The notes under the pieces: model-generated | Database searches by the model: none | Seen by the model: the letters and a program-made list of their open reading frames with translations, nothing else | Told to the model about the DNA's origin: nothing | Shown: one piece after another, positions 42,477 to 53,354 of the stretch | How positions within the stretch are numbered: the first letter of the stretch is position 1 | Layout: the number at the start of each line of letters is the position of its first letter | Translations under genes and position numbers: made by a program | Assembly (NCBI GenBank): GCA_902599625.1 | Contig: CACKGF010000003.1 | Location: 1-64,000, forward strand | Source: an uncultured Pelagibacteraceae bacterium | Lineage (GTDB): Bacteria; Pseudomonadota; Alphaproteobacteria; Pelagibacterales; Pelagibacteraceae | Direction: 5' to 3' | DNA: 64,000 nt

Positions 42477-43558
42477 GACTCACACTGGGCTTTGTGCATC
42501 AAAAAATGATCCAATAAAACACAATGCATCATCGCTTCACCTATTGGAACTGCTCTAATTCCAACGCAAGGATCATGGCGACCTCTCACTGATATATTTG
42601 TATTTTTTCCAAATTTATCAATAGTTTTTCTTGAATTAAGTATGGAAGATGTAGGTTTTACCGCAAAAGATACTTTTATTTGTTGACCACTTGAAATACC
42701 ACCAAGAATTCCACCCGCATTGTTAGATTTAAAAACCGTTTTATTCCCTTTTTGTCTTATCTCATCAGAATTCTGTTCACCTGTTAATTGCGCAACATCC
42801 ATTCCAGTTCCAATATTGACTCCTTTTACAGCATTGATACTCATCATAGCTGAAGCTAAATCCATATCTAATTTTGAGTAAATAGGCGCACCTAGGCCAG
42901 ATGGCACCCCGTCAGCTCTTAATTCTATGACTGCACCACAAGATGAGCCAGACTTTCTAATTGCTAATAAATATTTTTCCCACAATTTTAAAACTTTTTT
43001 GTCAGGACAAAAAAATGGATTTTTTTCTATAAATTTATTGTTCCATGCAGATACATCACAACCCAAAATTCCAAGTTGGATAACCGCACCTTTAACGTAA
43101 TATTTTTTCCCAATTTTTTTTTCTAAAACTTTTTTTGCAATTGCACCCGCAGCTACTCTAGCCGCAGTCTCTCTCGCTGATTGCCTACCTCCTCCTCTGA
43201 AGTCTCTTATACCGTATTTTTTAAAATAAGTTAGATCAGCGTGTCCAGGACGAAATTTATTTTTGATAGTCTCATAGTCTCTTGATTTCATATCCTTATT
43301 GTAAATAATCATTAATATTGGTGTACCAGTTGTCTCACCATTAAATACTCCTGACAAAATTTCAACTTTATCATCTTCTTTTCTTTGAGTAGTAAATTTA
43401 GATTGACCAGGTTTTCGCTTATTTAGTTCTTTTTGTATGTCTTTTTCAGATATTTTTATTCTTGGAGGACATCCATCAACTACACATCCAATAGCTGGCC
43501 CATGAGATTCACCCCAAGTGGTGAAACGAAATAACTTTCCAAATGTATTAAATGACAT
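42473..43558 (-). CDS. aroC: Chorismate synthase
   Basis: [69 protein letters not shown]. Confidence 0.98.
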   Translation of the reverse strand: MSFNTFGKLFRFTTWGESHGPAIGCVVDGCPPRIKISEKDIQKELNKRKPGQSKFTTQRKEDDKVEILSGVFNGETTGTPILMIIYNKDMKSRDYETIKNKFRPGHADLTYFKKYGIRDFRGGGRQSARETAARVAAGAIAKKVLEKKIGKKYYVKGAVIQLGILGCDVSAWNNKFIEKNPFFCPDKKVLKLWEKYLLAIRKSGSSCGAVIELRADGVPSGLGAPIYSKLDMDLASAMMSINAVKGVNIGTGMDVAQLTGEQNSDEIRQKGNKTVFKSNNAGGILGGISSGQQIKVSFAVKPTSSILNSRKTIDKFGKNTNISVRGRHDPCVGIRAVPIGEAMMHCVLLDHFLMHKAQCES

Positions 43559-43590
43559 TATTCTATTATATAAATTATTTTGTTAAAATT

Positions 43591-44217
43591 ATGAATGAAA
43601 AAAATTCACTTGGACTAGATATTTGTTTTAAAGATGAGGATAATCCAGTAAATCTCTTCAGAGAATGGTTTAAAAGGGCTGAAACTACCGAACCTAATGA
43701 TCCAAATGCATTATCATTAGCAACAGCTGACAAAAGCGGGAGACCTAAAGTGAGAATGGTTCTATTAAAAGGCTTTAGTGATGATGGTTTTACTTTTTAC
43801 ACAAACTTCAATAGTTCTAAAGGCAAGGATCTTAAAATAAACCCTAAGGCATCAATGTGTTTCCATTGGAAAAGTCTTTTAAGACAAATAAGGATTTACG
43901 GTAATGTTGTTCAAGTTTCTGACAAAGAAGCTGATGAATATTATAATTCAAGAGCATATGGGAGTAGAATAGGAGCATGGGCCTCAAATCAAAGTGAAGT
44001 TTTAGAAAGCAGAAAGTCACTTGATGACTCAATTGAAAAATTCAAAAAAAAGTTTCCTGATGAGAAAAAGGTTCCAAGACCACCTAATTGGTCCGGATGG
44101 AGATTGGAACCTGAAGAAATTGAGTTTTGGCGTGATGGAGATAATAGAATTCATGAAAGATTGAAATATGTTAAGAATAATGGAAAAGGCTGGAAAAGAT
44201 TTTTATTAAATCCTTAA
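43591..44217 (+). CDS. pdxH: Pyridoxine/pyridoxamine 5'-phosphate oxidase (track ORF starts at 43552; 43591 ATG is more likely)
   Basis: ALSLATADKSGRPKVRMVLLKGFSDDGFTFYTNFNSSKGKDL; WRLEPEEIEFWRDGDNRIHERLKY. Confidence 0.96.
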   Translation: MNEKNSLGLDICFKDEDNPVNLFREWFKRAETTEPNDPNALSLATADKSGRPKVRMVLLKGFSDDGFTFYTNFNSSKGKDLKINPKASMCFHWKSLLRQIRIYGNVVQVSDKEADEYYNSRAYGSRIGAWASNQSEVLESRKSLDDSIEKFKKKFPDEKKVPRPPNWSGWRLEPEEIEFWRDGDNRIHERLKYVKNNGKGWKRFLLNP

Positions 44218-45227
44218 AAGGATCTTTCAATACTAAAAGATGTTAAATTTTTTAGAATATTTTTTTGCTCAGAACTTTCAAAGACATTTAAAGAGCTAGA
44301 TGCTAAAGAAATAAAATGATCAGCTTTTTTGTAACATTGTTTAATAATGTCATATTTTTTTATGATATCTAATGTGTACTTAAGGTCGTTTTCAGTTCTT
44401 TCTCCTTTGGAAAAAAATTCTTTAAGCATATCTCTCTCACCACTTTTACATTGATGATTTAAAATAATTAAAGGTAAAGTAATTTTACCCTCATAAAAAT
44501 CTTTTCCAATTGTTTTTCCAAATTTTTTCAGGTCAGAATTATAATCTAACGTATCATCAGCTATCTGGAAAGTTACTCCAAGATTTTTTCCATAAGAAGA
44601 TAATGCTTCTTTTACCTTTTCATCTTTATTACCCAATATCGCTCCTACCTCACATGCAGCAGAAAATAGCGCTGCAGTTTTTGAAGTTATAATCTTTAAG
44701 TATGTCTCTTCGACTGTATCTATTTCTGATTTGTGTTGAAGTTGTAAAACTTCACCTTGAGCTATTTTTGCAGAAGTTGCTGACAACAACCTTAAAACCT
44801 CCAAGTTTCCATCTTCAACCATCATTTCAAAACATCTACTTAAAAGATAATCACCAACTAAGATTGATGCATGGTTTCCCCAAATGGAATTTATTGTTTT
44901 TTTTCCTCTTCTGATCTCTCCTTTATCGAGAACATCATCGTGCATTAATGTTGCAGCATGAATTAATTCTACGCATGCAGCTAAGTTTATATCTCGACCA
45001 CCTTTTAGGTACCCACATAGTTTTGAACTACTTAAAGTCAACATGGCTCTTAATTTTTTTCCACCTGTTTCTAAATTATAACTAGTCATCTTTTCTACTA
45101 AAGACACGTCACTTATAAGTTTATTCTTTATCTTTTCTTCTACTAAAATAATTTTATCATCGACTGAATTTTTTAAATCCAGGTAAGCGTTATTAACTTT
45201 ATTTTTTAATTGAATTACTGAACCCAT
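44214..45227 (-). CDS. ispB: Long-chain polyprenyl diphosphate synthase (octaprenyl type)
   Basis: GGKKLRAMLTL, IHAATLMHDDVLDKGEIRRGKKTINSIWGNHASILVGDYLLSR, FQIADDTLDY. Confidence 0.94.
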   Translation of the reverse strand: MGSVIQLKNKVNNAYLDLKNSVDDKIILVEEKIKNKLISDVSLVEKMTSYNLETGGKKLRAMLTLSSSKLCGYLKGGRDINLAACVELIHAATLMHDDVLDKGEIRRGKKTINSIWGNHASILVGDYLLSRCFEMMVEDGNLEVLRLLSATSAKIAQGEVLQLQHKSEIDTVEETYLKIITSKTAALFSAACEVGAILGNKDEKVKEALSSYGKNLGVTFQIADDTLDYNSDLKKFGKTIGKDFYEGKITLPLIILNHQCKSGERDMLKEFFSKGERTENDLKYTLDIIKKYDIIKQCYKKADHFISLASSSLNVFESSEQKNILKNLTSFSIERSF

Positions 45228-45338
45228 TGTTAAGAAACTAATATAATTGGAGATATTTTATACTTATCAATTGACGCACCTAAAACTTCAACTATTAGTA
45301 GACTTTATATTAATCTAAAAATTCTGTAAGCATACTTC

Positions 45339-46145
45339 ATGTTATCTTTTTTCAAAAAAAAAAAAATCGTTCCCCACATAAGATTAACTGGTGTTATTGG
45401 AAACGCTGGAAGATTTAAACAAGGAATTGATTTTGCTGGCCAAGAGGAATTAATAAAAAAAGCGTTTTCTATAAAAAAATCTCTAGCTGTTGCCATATCG
45501 ATTAATTCTCCAGGTGGTTCACCAGTCCAATCTCACTTAATATACGACTTCATTAGAGCTCAGGCCAAAAAAAATAAAAAAAAGGTAATTGTTTTCGCAG
45601 AAGATGTTGCTGCTTCAGGAGGTTACTTGATTGCATGTGCTGGAGATGAGATTTATGCTAATTCAAGTTCAATTGTTGGTTCAATTGGTGTTATTTATGC
45701 ATCTTTTGGTTTTAAGGATCTTATTCAAAAAGTAGGTGTAGAAAGAAGAGTTTATACTGCAGGAAAAAACAAAAGTACTTTAGATCCTTTTGTGGACGCG
45801 AAAGAAGAAGATATAAATAGATTAAAAAATATTCAACTTGATTTGCACAAAGATTTTATAAACGTAGTGGAAACGAGCAGGGGTGCAAAACTTAAAAAAG
45901 ATAAAGGAATAGAATTATTTTCTGGAGAGTTTTGGTCCGGATCTAAATCAAAAGAACTTGGCCTAATTGACGGTATAGGAAATGTAAATCAAATTTTAAA
46001 AGATAGGTTTGGTGACGATGTCATTATTAAAAAGTTTGAAAAAAGTAAAGGATGGTTGGCAAAAAGAATTTCATCAGAGAATCAAATCGATAAGATAGCA
46101 AACGTAATTGAAGAAAGATCTATCTGGCAAAGATATGGCCTCTAA
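45339..46145 (+). CDS. sppA: S49-family signal peptide peptidase (SppA/SohB-like)
   Basis: [54 protein letters not shown]. Confidence 0.92.
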   Translation: MLSFFKKKKIVPHIRLTGVIGNAGRFKQGIDFAGQEELIKKAFSIKKSLAVAISINSPGGSPVQSHLIYDFIRAQAKKNKKKVIVFAEDVAASGGYLIACAGDEIYANSSSIVGSIGVIYASFGFKDLIQKVGVERRVYTAGKNKSTLDPFVDAKEEDINRLKNIQLDLHKDFINVVETSRGAKLKKDKGIELFSGEFWSGSKSKELGLIDGIGNVNQILKDRFGDDVIIKKFEKSKGWLAKRISSENQIDKIANVIEERSIWQRYGL

Positions 46146-47010
46146 AAAAAAAAATTCAAAAATACAAACATTCCAGGATACAATTTTTAATCTGCAGAAA
46201 TTTTGGGCAAAAAATGGTTGTGTAATTTTACAACCATATGACATAGAGGTTGGCGCAGGTACATTTCACCCCGCAACCACCTTAAGATCTTTAGGACCCA
46301 AACCATGGAGATCAGCTTATGTACAACCTTCGAGAAGACCAACTGATGGAAGATATGGAGAAAATCCAAATAGGCTACAACATTATTATCAGTTCCAAGT
46401 GATTATAAAACCTTCACCAAAAAATATTAAAAGATTATACCTTAGTAGTCTTAATGCCATTGGAATAAAACATAATGACCATGATATTAGATTTGTTGAA
46501 GATGATTGGGAAAGTCCAACGTTGGGTGCAGCCGGACTAGGTTGGGAAGTTTGGTGCGATGGAATGGAAATTACTCAATTTACTTATTTTCAAAAAATGG
46601 CTGGGATGGATTGTAAACCTATTTCTGTAGAACTTACTTATGGTTTAGAACGATTATGTATGTTTACCCAAAAGAAAAAAAATGTATTTGATTTAGTATG
46701 GAACGATGAAGGTATTCTTTATAAAGATGTTTTTTTGCAAGCTGAAAAAGAATTTTCATCTTACAATTTTGATTTTGCAAATGTTGAGAACTTGTTTAAA
46801 TTTTTTGATATGCTGGAACAAGAAACCAAATCTTTGTTAGAAAAAAAACTCTCACTTCCTGCCTATGATCAGTGTTTAAAAGCAAGTCATGTTTTTAATA
46901 TTTTAGATGCTAGAGGAGCGATTAGCGTAGCCCAAAGAGCAGAGTTTATTGCTAGAATTAGAGATTTGACTAAAGGTGTGGGTCAAGTATGGGTAGATAG
47001 TCAAAAATAA
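46135..47010 (+). CDS. glyQ: Glycyl-tRNA synthetase alpha subunit (track ORF starts at 46108)
   Basis: [70 protein letters not shown]. Confidence 0.98.
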   Translation: MASKKKNSKIQTFQDTIFNLQKFWAKNGCVILQPYDIEVGAGTFHPATTLRSLGPKPWRSAYVQPSRRPTDGRYGENPNRLQHYYQFQVIIKPSPKNIKRLYLSSLNAIGIKHNDHDIRFVEDDWESPTLGAAGLGWEVWCDGMEITQFTYFQKMAGMDCKPISVELTYGLERLCMFTQKKKNVFDLVWNDEGILYKDVFLQAEKEFSSYNFDFANVENLFKFFDMLEQETKSLLEKKLSLPAYDQCLKASHVFNILDARGAISVAQRAEFIARIRDLTKGVGQVWVDSQK

Positions 47011-47011
47011 A

Positions 47012-49081
47012 ATGTCTGAATTTTTTTTAGAATTATTTAGCGAAGAAATTCCTGCAACTTTACAGAAAACAGCTAGAGAAAATCTCCAAAAAAATTTTGT
47101 AGATTTTTTGAAAAAAGAGGAAATTAAATATAAAGATAGTATTTCTGTTCTATCAACTCCAAATAGATTGATTATTTACTGTGAAAACGTTTCTCAAAAC
47201 ATTATAAAAGCAGAGGCCGAAATAAGAGGTCCAAGTGTAAATGCGCCAGAACAAGCGCTAAATGGTTTCATAAAATCTAATAATATAACTAAAGATGAAA
47301 CCTTTATAAAAAAAACAGATAAAGGAGAGTTTTATTTTTTTAAAAAGCCCGCTCAGACATTAGAGACAAAATCTATTTTGCAAAAAAATTTACCAAAAAT
47401 TCTTGATGAAATCTCTTGGAAAAAATCAATGAGATGGGGTGATCATGATTTGTACTGGGGTAGACCATTAAAATCCATTCTTGCTTGTTTTGATAATAAA
47501 GTTTTAGAATTTAATTATCATCATTTAACTTCATCCAATTTTACTTACCTGGATAAAGACTTTGAAGAGAAAACAAGTAAATTTTTGAATTTTAAAACTT
47601 ACAAAGAATTTTTCAAGAGCAAAGGCATTATATTGGATCACAATAAAAGAGAGGAATTTATTGAAAATCAATTATTAAAAAAAATTAAATTAGATAGGTT
47701 GAAGTTAACCCAAAACAAAAAATTATTAAGTGAAGTAACAAATATTGTTGAAAAACCCAATATAATTAAATGTAAGTTTGACAAAAAATTTTTAAAGATT
47801 CCTAAAGAAATATTAGTCACAACTATGGAAGTTCATCAAAAGTATTTTCCAACCTTTGACAATAAGGAAAATTTAACGAATGTATTCTTTGTAGTTGCAG
47901 ACAATAACGACCCAAAAGGTTTAATTAGATTAGGAAATGAGCGAGTAGTCGAAGCTCGTTTAAATGATGCTCAATTTTTCTGGGATAAAAATAAAATAAA
48001 AAATTTAGTTAAAGGAATATCAGATCTTAAAAACATAAATTATTTTGAAGGATTAGGAACTTACTTCGATAAAACCCAAAGATTAAGAAAGCTCGGATCA
48101 CTAATTTCTGATGAACTTTTAATTAGTAAAGAAAAAGTTGAAGTAGCATCTTCTATTTGCAAAGTAGATTTAGTGTCTGATTTAGTGGGAGAATTCCCCG
48201 AACTTCAAGGTGTAATGGGGGGCCACTTTGCTAAAGCTCAGGGTTTCGATAACGAAATTTGTTTGGCTATTAAGGAACATTATTTACCAATAGGCCCAGA
48301 GACAAAGACACCAAAAAAACATTACTCAGTCACTTTAGCTTTAAGTGATAAAATAGATACCTTAGTTGGTTTTTTTACAATTAATTTAAAACCATCTAGT
48401 TCAAAGGATCCTTTCGCATTAAGAAGGTCAGCAATTGGACTTATAAGACTAATAATAGAAAATAAATTAGAGATTAAATTAAAAGATTTAATAAATTATT
48501 CTTGTGTTTTGTTTGCTGAACAAGGTTTAGATTTTGATATTAAGACTGTCCAACAAGATCTGTTTAATTTTTTTTCTGAAAGACTTAAATTTTATATGAA
48601 AGAAAAAAAAGTAAGATCAGATATTATAGAATGCTCAATAAATAGTTATAGTGCAGACCAAATTTATAAAATTTATAACAAGGCTTTTATTTTAAATAAA
48701 TTAATCGATAAGAATATTGGTCAAGATGTAATTTTTTCTTACAAAAGAGCGTCTAATATTTTATCAAACGAAATATCAAAAAATAAGATTGAATTAGAAA
48801 ATTTGACTGATCCGGGTTTATTCAAAAATGATTTTGAGAAGAAATTATACAAAAGAATACAAGAAATAAGAAAATATTTTACAAGCCTAGGTAGTCGTGA
48901 GGATTGTAAAAAAACTTTAGAGGTTTTGGCTGATGCAAAAACCGATGTTTCAAACTTTTTTGACAATGTGATAGTTAATGATGAGGATGAAGCAATCAAA
49001 AAAAATCGTTTGGAACTTATGCAATTGTTATGTAAAACGTTCAATAATTATTTAAATTTTTCTAATATTGAAAGTGCATAA
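47012..49081 (+). CDS. glyS: Glycyl-tRNA synthetase beta subunit
   Basis: FFLELFSEEIPATLQKTARENL; KSMRWGDHDLYWGRPL; FPELQGVMGGHFAKAQG; FALRRSAIGLIRLI. Confidence 0.97.
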   Translation: MSEFFLELFSEEIPATLQKTARENLQKNFVDFLKKEEIKYKDSISVLSTPNRLIIYCENVSQNIIKAEAEIRGPSVNAPEQALNGFIKSNNITKDETFIKKTDKGEFYFFKKPAQTLETKSILQKNLPKILDEISWKKSMRWGDHDLYWGRPLKSILACFDNKVLEFNYHHLTSSNFTYLDKDFEEKTSKFLNFKTYKEFFKSKGIILDHNKREEFIENQLLKKIKLDRLKLTQNKKLLSEVTNIVEKPNIIKCKFDKKFLKIPKEILVTTMEVHQKYFPTFDNKENLTNVFFVVADNNDPKGLIRLGNERVVEARLNDAQFFWDKNKIKNLVKGISDLKNINYFEGLGTYFDKTQRLRKLGSLISDELLISKEKVEVASSICKVDLVSDLVGEFPELQGVMGGHFAKAQGFDNEICLAIKEHYLPIGPETKTPKKHYSVTLALSDKIDTLVGFFTINLKPSSSKDPFALRRSAIGLIRLIIENKLEIKLKDLINYSCVLFAEQGLDFDIKTVQQDLFNFFSERLKFYMKEKKVRSDIIECSINSYSADQIYKIYNKAFILNKLIDKNIGQDVIFSYKRASNILSNEISKNKIELENLTDPGLFKNDFEKKLYKRIQEIRKYFTSLGSREDCKKTLEVLADAKTDVSNFFDNVIVNDEDEAIKKNRLELMQLLCKTFNNYLNFSNIESA

Positions 49082-51741
49082 TGAACAATTTAGTTTTTAA
49101 TTTTAAATCTAAAAGAATAAAAAAGATTAAGAACCCAAAGTTTATCTTAGGTGGAAAAGGAGCAAATCTTGCTCAAATGGGAAAACTTGGTTTACCCGTA
49201 CCCCCTGGATTTACTATATCTACAGAAGTCTGTGAAATTTTTTATAAAAGTAATAAAAAACTCAATCAGAAAATAGTTAAATCTATTAAGCAAGAATTAA
49301 AACAAATTGAACAAGAATGTGGAAAAAAATTTGGTGATTTAGATAATCCATTACTAGTTTCAGTAAGGTCAGGCGCAAGGGTTTCAATGCCTGGAATGAT
49401 GGATACAATTTTAAACTTGGGTTTAAACGATGAAACAGTTAAAGCTCTTGCAAAAAAAACATCTAATATGAGGTTTGCAAAAGATAGCTATAGAAGATTT
49501 ATTCAAATGTATTCCAATGTGGTGCTTGGAGTAGAAAGTTATAACTTTGAAGAATTAATTGAAAATTATAAGTTAACAAAAGGTGTTTTGTTAGATACTG
49601 ATCTAGATGAAAACGACTGGGATGGTCTTATTGATGATTTTAAGAAAGTTGTTAAAGAAAAAACTAAAAAACAATTCCCCCAAGATGTCTACGAACAATT
49701 ATTTGGAGCTATTTCAGCAGTATTTTTATCATGGGAAAGTAATCGAGCAAAAGTTTATAGAAAATTAAATCAAATACCTTCTGCATGGGGAACAGCTGTA
49801 AACGTTCAATCAATGGTTTTTGGAAATATGGGTAATGATTGTGCAACAGGTGTTGTTTTTACTAGGAACCCATCAAATGGAAAAAATGAAATTTACGGAG
49901 AATATCTTATTAATGCTCAAGGGGAGGATGTTGTAGCTGGCACAAGAACACCAAATTATATAACAAAAAAAGCAAACAAAGACTCAAACTCAAAAGGTAA
50001 ATCAATGGAAGAGGCCATGCCTAAGGTTTATACCCAACTTAAAAAAATTCTCAAACTTTTAGAAAAATTTTACAAAGATATGCAAGATGTAGAATTCACA
50101 GTTGAAAATTCTAAATTGTGGATGCTTCAAACAAGATCTGGAAAAAGAACTGCAAAATCTGCAGTAAAAATAGCTGTAGACATGGTCAAAGAAAAATTGA
50201 TAACAAAAAAAGAAGCAGTCTTGAGAGTTGATCCTAACACTTTGGACACACTTCTGCACCCATCATTAGACGAAACAAAAGAAGTAAAGACTATTGCAAA
50301 AGGTTTACCTGCGTCTCCAGGTGCAACAAGTGGAAAAGTTGTTTTTTCATCTGATGAAGCAGAGAGATTAAATGGGATGATGCAAGATACAATACTTGTA
50401 AGAATAGAAACCTCACCTGAGGATATCCATGGTATGCATGCTGCAAAAGGTATTTTAACTGCTCGTGGGGGAATGACTAGTCATGCTGCTGTTGTTGCAA
50501 GAGGTATGGGAAGACCATGTGTTTCGGGTTCAAGTGAAATAGAAATTAATTACGAGCAAAAAATATTTAAAACTTCTACAAACGTAGAAGTAAAAGAAGG
50601 AGACGTGATTACAATTGATGGATCTACAGGTAGAGTTATTTTAGATAAAGTTCCAACATTAAAGCCAGAGATCTCAGGTGATTTTTCAAAATTAATGAAT
50701 TGGGCTGATAGTTACAGAAAATTAAAAGTAAGAACAAATTCTGAGACCCCTCTTGATACAAAAACAGCAAGAGAATTTGGAGCTGAGGGTATTGGTCTTT
50801 GTAGGACTGAGCATATGTTTTTTGATGAGGATAGAATTTTGTCTGTAAGAGAAATGATTTTATCAAAAACTGTTGAGGATAGAAATAGGGCTTTAGCTAA
50901 ATTATTACCCCATCAAAAAAATGATTTTATACAAATTTTTGAAATAATGAATGGTCTTCCAGTAACAGTTAGATTACTTGATCCACCTTTACATGAGTTT
51001 TTACCCAAAAATGATAAAGAAATTGGGGATCTAAGCTCAGTAACAGGTTTAAATTCTAATGAAATAAAATCTAGGACAGAGGAATTGCATGAACATAATC
51101 CAATGCTTGGACACAGAGGATGTAGATTAGGTATTTCTTTTCCAGAAATTTACGAAATGCAATGTAGAGCAATTTTTGAAGCTTTAGTTGAATGTAAAAA
51201 GAAGAAACTCAAGTCTACAATGCCAGAAATAATGATACCCCTTGTATCAACTGAGGCTGAAATCAAAATAATGAAAGATCTAGTAATTAGAGTTGCTAAA
51301 AAAGTTCAAGATGAAAATAATACCAAAATAAGTTTTTTGGTGGGAACCATGATCGAACTTCCAAGAGCTGCACTAAAGGCAAAAGATATTGCAAAACATG
51401 CGGAATTTTTTAGTTTTGGAACTAACGATTTAACTCAGACAACTTTCGGCATTAGCAGGGATGACAGTGGAAAATTTTTAAATGATTACATTGAAAACAA
51501 GATATTTGATATCGATCCTTTTGTTTCAATAGACGATGGTGTGGGAGATTTAATCGAAATAGCTACGTTAAAAGGTAGAAAACAAAATAAAAAAATCAAA
51601 CTTGGAATTTGTGGAGAACATGGTGGGGATCCTAAGAGTATAAATTTTTGTTCGAAAACAGGATTGAATTATGTTTCTTGCTCACCTTACAGAGTACCAG
51701 TTGCGCGTTTAGCAGCTGCTCAAGCAGAGCTAAAAAAATAG
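49081..51741 (+). CDS. ppdK: Pyruvate, phosphate dikinase
   Basis: GGKGANLAQMGKLGLPVPPGFTIST; GGMTSHAAVVARGMGRPCVSG; FFSFGTNDLTQTTFGISRDD; KLGICGEHGGDPKSI. Confidence 0.98.
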   Translation: MNNLVFNFKSKRIKKIKNPKFILGGKGANLAQMGKLGLPVPPGFTISTEVCEIFYKSNKKLNQKIVKSIKQELKQIEQECGKKFGDLDNPLLVSVRSGARVSMPGMMDTILNLGLNDETVKALAKKTSNMRFAKDSYRRFIQMYSNVVLGVESYNFEELIENYKLTKGVLLDTDLDENDWDGLIDDFKKVVKEKTKKQFPQDVYEQLFGAISAVFLSWESNRAKVYRKLNQIPSAWGTAVNVQSMVFGNMGNDCATGVVFTRNPSNGKNEIYGEYLINAQGEDVVAGTRTPNYITKKANKDSNSKGKSMEEAMPKVYTQLKKILKLLEKFYKDMQDVEFTVENSKLWMLQTRSGKRTAKSAVKIAVDMVKEKLITKKEAVLRVDPNTLDTLLHPSLDETKEVKTIAKGLPASPGATSGKVVFSSDEAERLNGMMQDTILVRIETSPEDIHGMHAAKGILTARGGMTSHAAVVARGMGRPCVSGSSEIEINYEQKIFKTSTNVEVKEGDVITIDGSTGRVILDKVPTLKPEISGDFSKLMNWADSYRKLKVRTNSETPLDTKTAREFGAEGIGLCRTEHMFFDEDRILSVREMILSKTVEDRNRALAKLLPHQKNDFIQIFEIMNGLPVTVRLLDPPLHEFLPKNDKEIGDLSSVTGLNSNEIKSRTEELHEHNPMLGHRGCRLGISFPEIYEMQCRAIFEALVECKKKKLKSTMPEIMIPLVSTEAEIKIMKDLVIRVAKKVQDENNTKISFLVGTMIELPRAALKAKDIAKHAEFFSFGTNDLTQTTFGISRDDSGKFLNDYIENKIFDIDPFVSIDDGVGDLIEIATLKGRKQNKKIKLGICGEHGGDPKSINFCSKTGLNYVSCSPYRVPVARLAAAQAELKK

Positions 51742-51909
51742 AAAATTTCTTAAGTACTAGAAATGTCTCATAAGTTGTAATATTGTTTAAAGCACATTTT
51801 AAAGTTGAATAATTGATTTTAAGCTCAAAAAGTACATCAAAGTAATATTTAAATAGTTTTTTTAATTTGATATTGAAGGCATATTAAGTACTTTCCTTTA
51901 AAAGCACTT

Positions 51910-52488
51910 ATGAATATTCTACTAATAATTGCTGCGATTTTTATAGCTACTGAAACTATAAACCCTGAAGTTGATGAGGGGAAAGAAATTCAAAAAAAAG
52001 AAGTGGTTTTAGAAACAATAGAAACCAAACCTTCCGAGGAAATTATTTCTGAAGCAGAAGCTAAAACAGCGGCAGAAGCACAAGCAGCAGCAGAGGCTGA
52101 AGCTAAAGCAGTGGCAGAAGCACAAGCAGCAGCAGAGGCTGAAGCTAAAGCAGCGGCAGAAGCACAAGCAGCAGCAGAGGCTAAAGCAGCGGCAGAAGAA
52201 ATAAATTACTTAAAGATAGCTTTATACATAATTCTTTTCTTAGGTATTTTATCAGGTGCATTACTTTATTTAAGGAAACGAGACAAGTCACCACTAGAAA
52301 GTAAAATCATTCCACCTGAAAAAAAGGAACAAGAACAACCTATTCAAGAAGAAATCCAGCCTGAAACCAAAGAGCAACAATCTATTCAAGAAGAAACTCA
52401 ACCTGAAACTAAAGAAGAACAGCCAATAGATAACGCAAATAAAGAACCCAGTAATTTTGAAGAAACTAATGGGGATGAAAAAAAATAA
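51910..52488 (+). CDS. Hypothetical Ala/Glu-repeat protein with an internal transmembrane helix and a Gln/Glu/Pro-rich repeat tail
   Basis: 192 aa: signal-like N-terminus, (EAQAAAEAEAKAxA)n repeat, TM YLKIALYIILFLGILSGALLYLRKR, tail with 14-aa repeats. Confidence 0.8.
   Translation: MNILLIIAAIFIATETINPEVDEGKEIQKKEVVLETIETKPSEEIISEAEAKTAAEAQAAAEAEAKAVAEAQAAAEAEAKAAAEAQAAAEAKAAAEEINYLKIALYIILFLGILSGALLYLRKRDKSPLESKIIPPEKKEQEQPIQEEIQPETKEQQSIQEETQPETKEEQPIDNANKEPSNFEETNGDEKK
52069..52194 (+). repeat. 42-nt tandem repeat (about 3 copies, last one shortened by 6 nt) encoding (A/V)AEAQAAAEAEAKA
   Basis: Copies begin at 52069 (gcggcagaagcacaag...), 52111 (gtggcagaagcacaag...) and 52153 (gcggcagaagcacaag...). 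Confidence 0.93.
52339..52422 (+). repeat. Second, unrelated 42-nt-period repeat (2 copies plus a partial) encoding PIQEEIQPETKEQQ / SIQEETQPETKEEQ
   Basis: Copies at 52339-52380 and 52381-52422, followed by partial ccaatagat. Confidence 0.88.
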
Positions 52489-52515
52489 AGATCTTAAATA
52501 CTCATAAACATTATC

Positions 52516-53349
52516 TTAAATTTCAAGTTTGAAATCTATAGCAGGAGCACTATGTGTGATGCTACCAACAGAGATTCTGCCAACACCTGTTCTTGAAACT
52601 GACCTAATATTTTTTAGGGTTATATTTCCAGACGCCTCAGTTTCATAAAATTTTTTTGCAAGTTTTACACCCTCTTTAAGACTCTTAATATTCATATTGT
52701 CAAAAAGCACTGTATTGAATTTAAATCCCAAAATTGATTTTAGTTGTTTTAAATTATCGACTTCAACTGTTATTTTTCGTCCTTTTTTATTTTTAATTGC
52801 CTTTTGAACTAAAGATTTTAAATCTGAACTTGCGATGTGATTATCTTTAATTAAATACTCATCGCTCAGATTAAATCTATGATTTGTACCACCACCCAAT
52901 TTAACTGCATACTTTTGTATTACTCTTAAGCTTGGAATTGTTTTGCGAGTGCAGCAAATCTTACTTTTGCCTTTAGCATATTTAACAAATTTATTAGTGT
53001 AACTAGCTATACCTGATATATGAGAAAGAAAATTTAGCGCAACTCTTTCACAAATTAAAATATTTTTTGAGTCACCTTTGATCATAGCAATAATTTGTCC
53101 CTTTTTAATTTTAGATCCATCTTTTTTTTTAATGTGAAATTGGATCTTGTTATCAAAAATTTTAAATGTACTTTTAGCAAATTCTATCCCCCCAATTATT
53201 CCATTTTGATTTGCGATTATTTTAAATGTTTTAACACTACTTTTCTTTATAAGATTTGATGTGATATCTCCACCTGGATACAAATCCTCATTTAATGCAA
53301 GTTTAACGGAATTTTTAATGAAACTTTTACTTAAAATTATTTTGGACAC
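52516..53349 (-). CDS. nadC: Nicotinate-nucleotide pyrophosphorylase (carboxylating)
   Basis: ALNEDLYPGGDITSNLI; LNFLSHISGIASYTNKFV; CTRKTIPSLRVIQKYAVKLGGGTNHRFNLSDEYLIKDNHI. Confidence 0.97.
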   Translation of the reverse strand: MSKIILSKSFIKNSVKLALNEDLYPGGDITSNLIKKSSVKTFKIIANQNGIIGGIEFAKSTFKIFDNKIQFHIKKKDGSKIKKGQIIAMIKGDSKNILICERVALNFLSHISGIASYTNKFVKYAKGKSKICCTRKTIPSLRVIQKYAVKLGGGTNHRFNLSDEYLIKDNHIASSDLKSLVQKAIKNKKGRKITVEVDNLKQLKSILGFKFNTVLFDNMNIKSLKEGVKLAKKFYETEASGNITLKNIRSVSRTGVGRISVGSITHSAPAIDFKLEI

Positions 53350-53354
53350 AGATT

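Noticed and set aside
52069-52194. 42-nt tandem repeat considered as a CRISPR-like array
   Set aside because: Units are contiguous with no spacers and lie in frame within a coding sequence encoding a low-complexity helix.
52516-52540. ATTTCAA-GT-TTGAAAT hairpin near the convergent 3' ends of the orphan gene and nadC
   Set aside because: It falls within the nadC C-terminal codons, is AT-only with a 2-nt loop and lacks a convincing T-run; probably chance.
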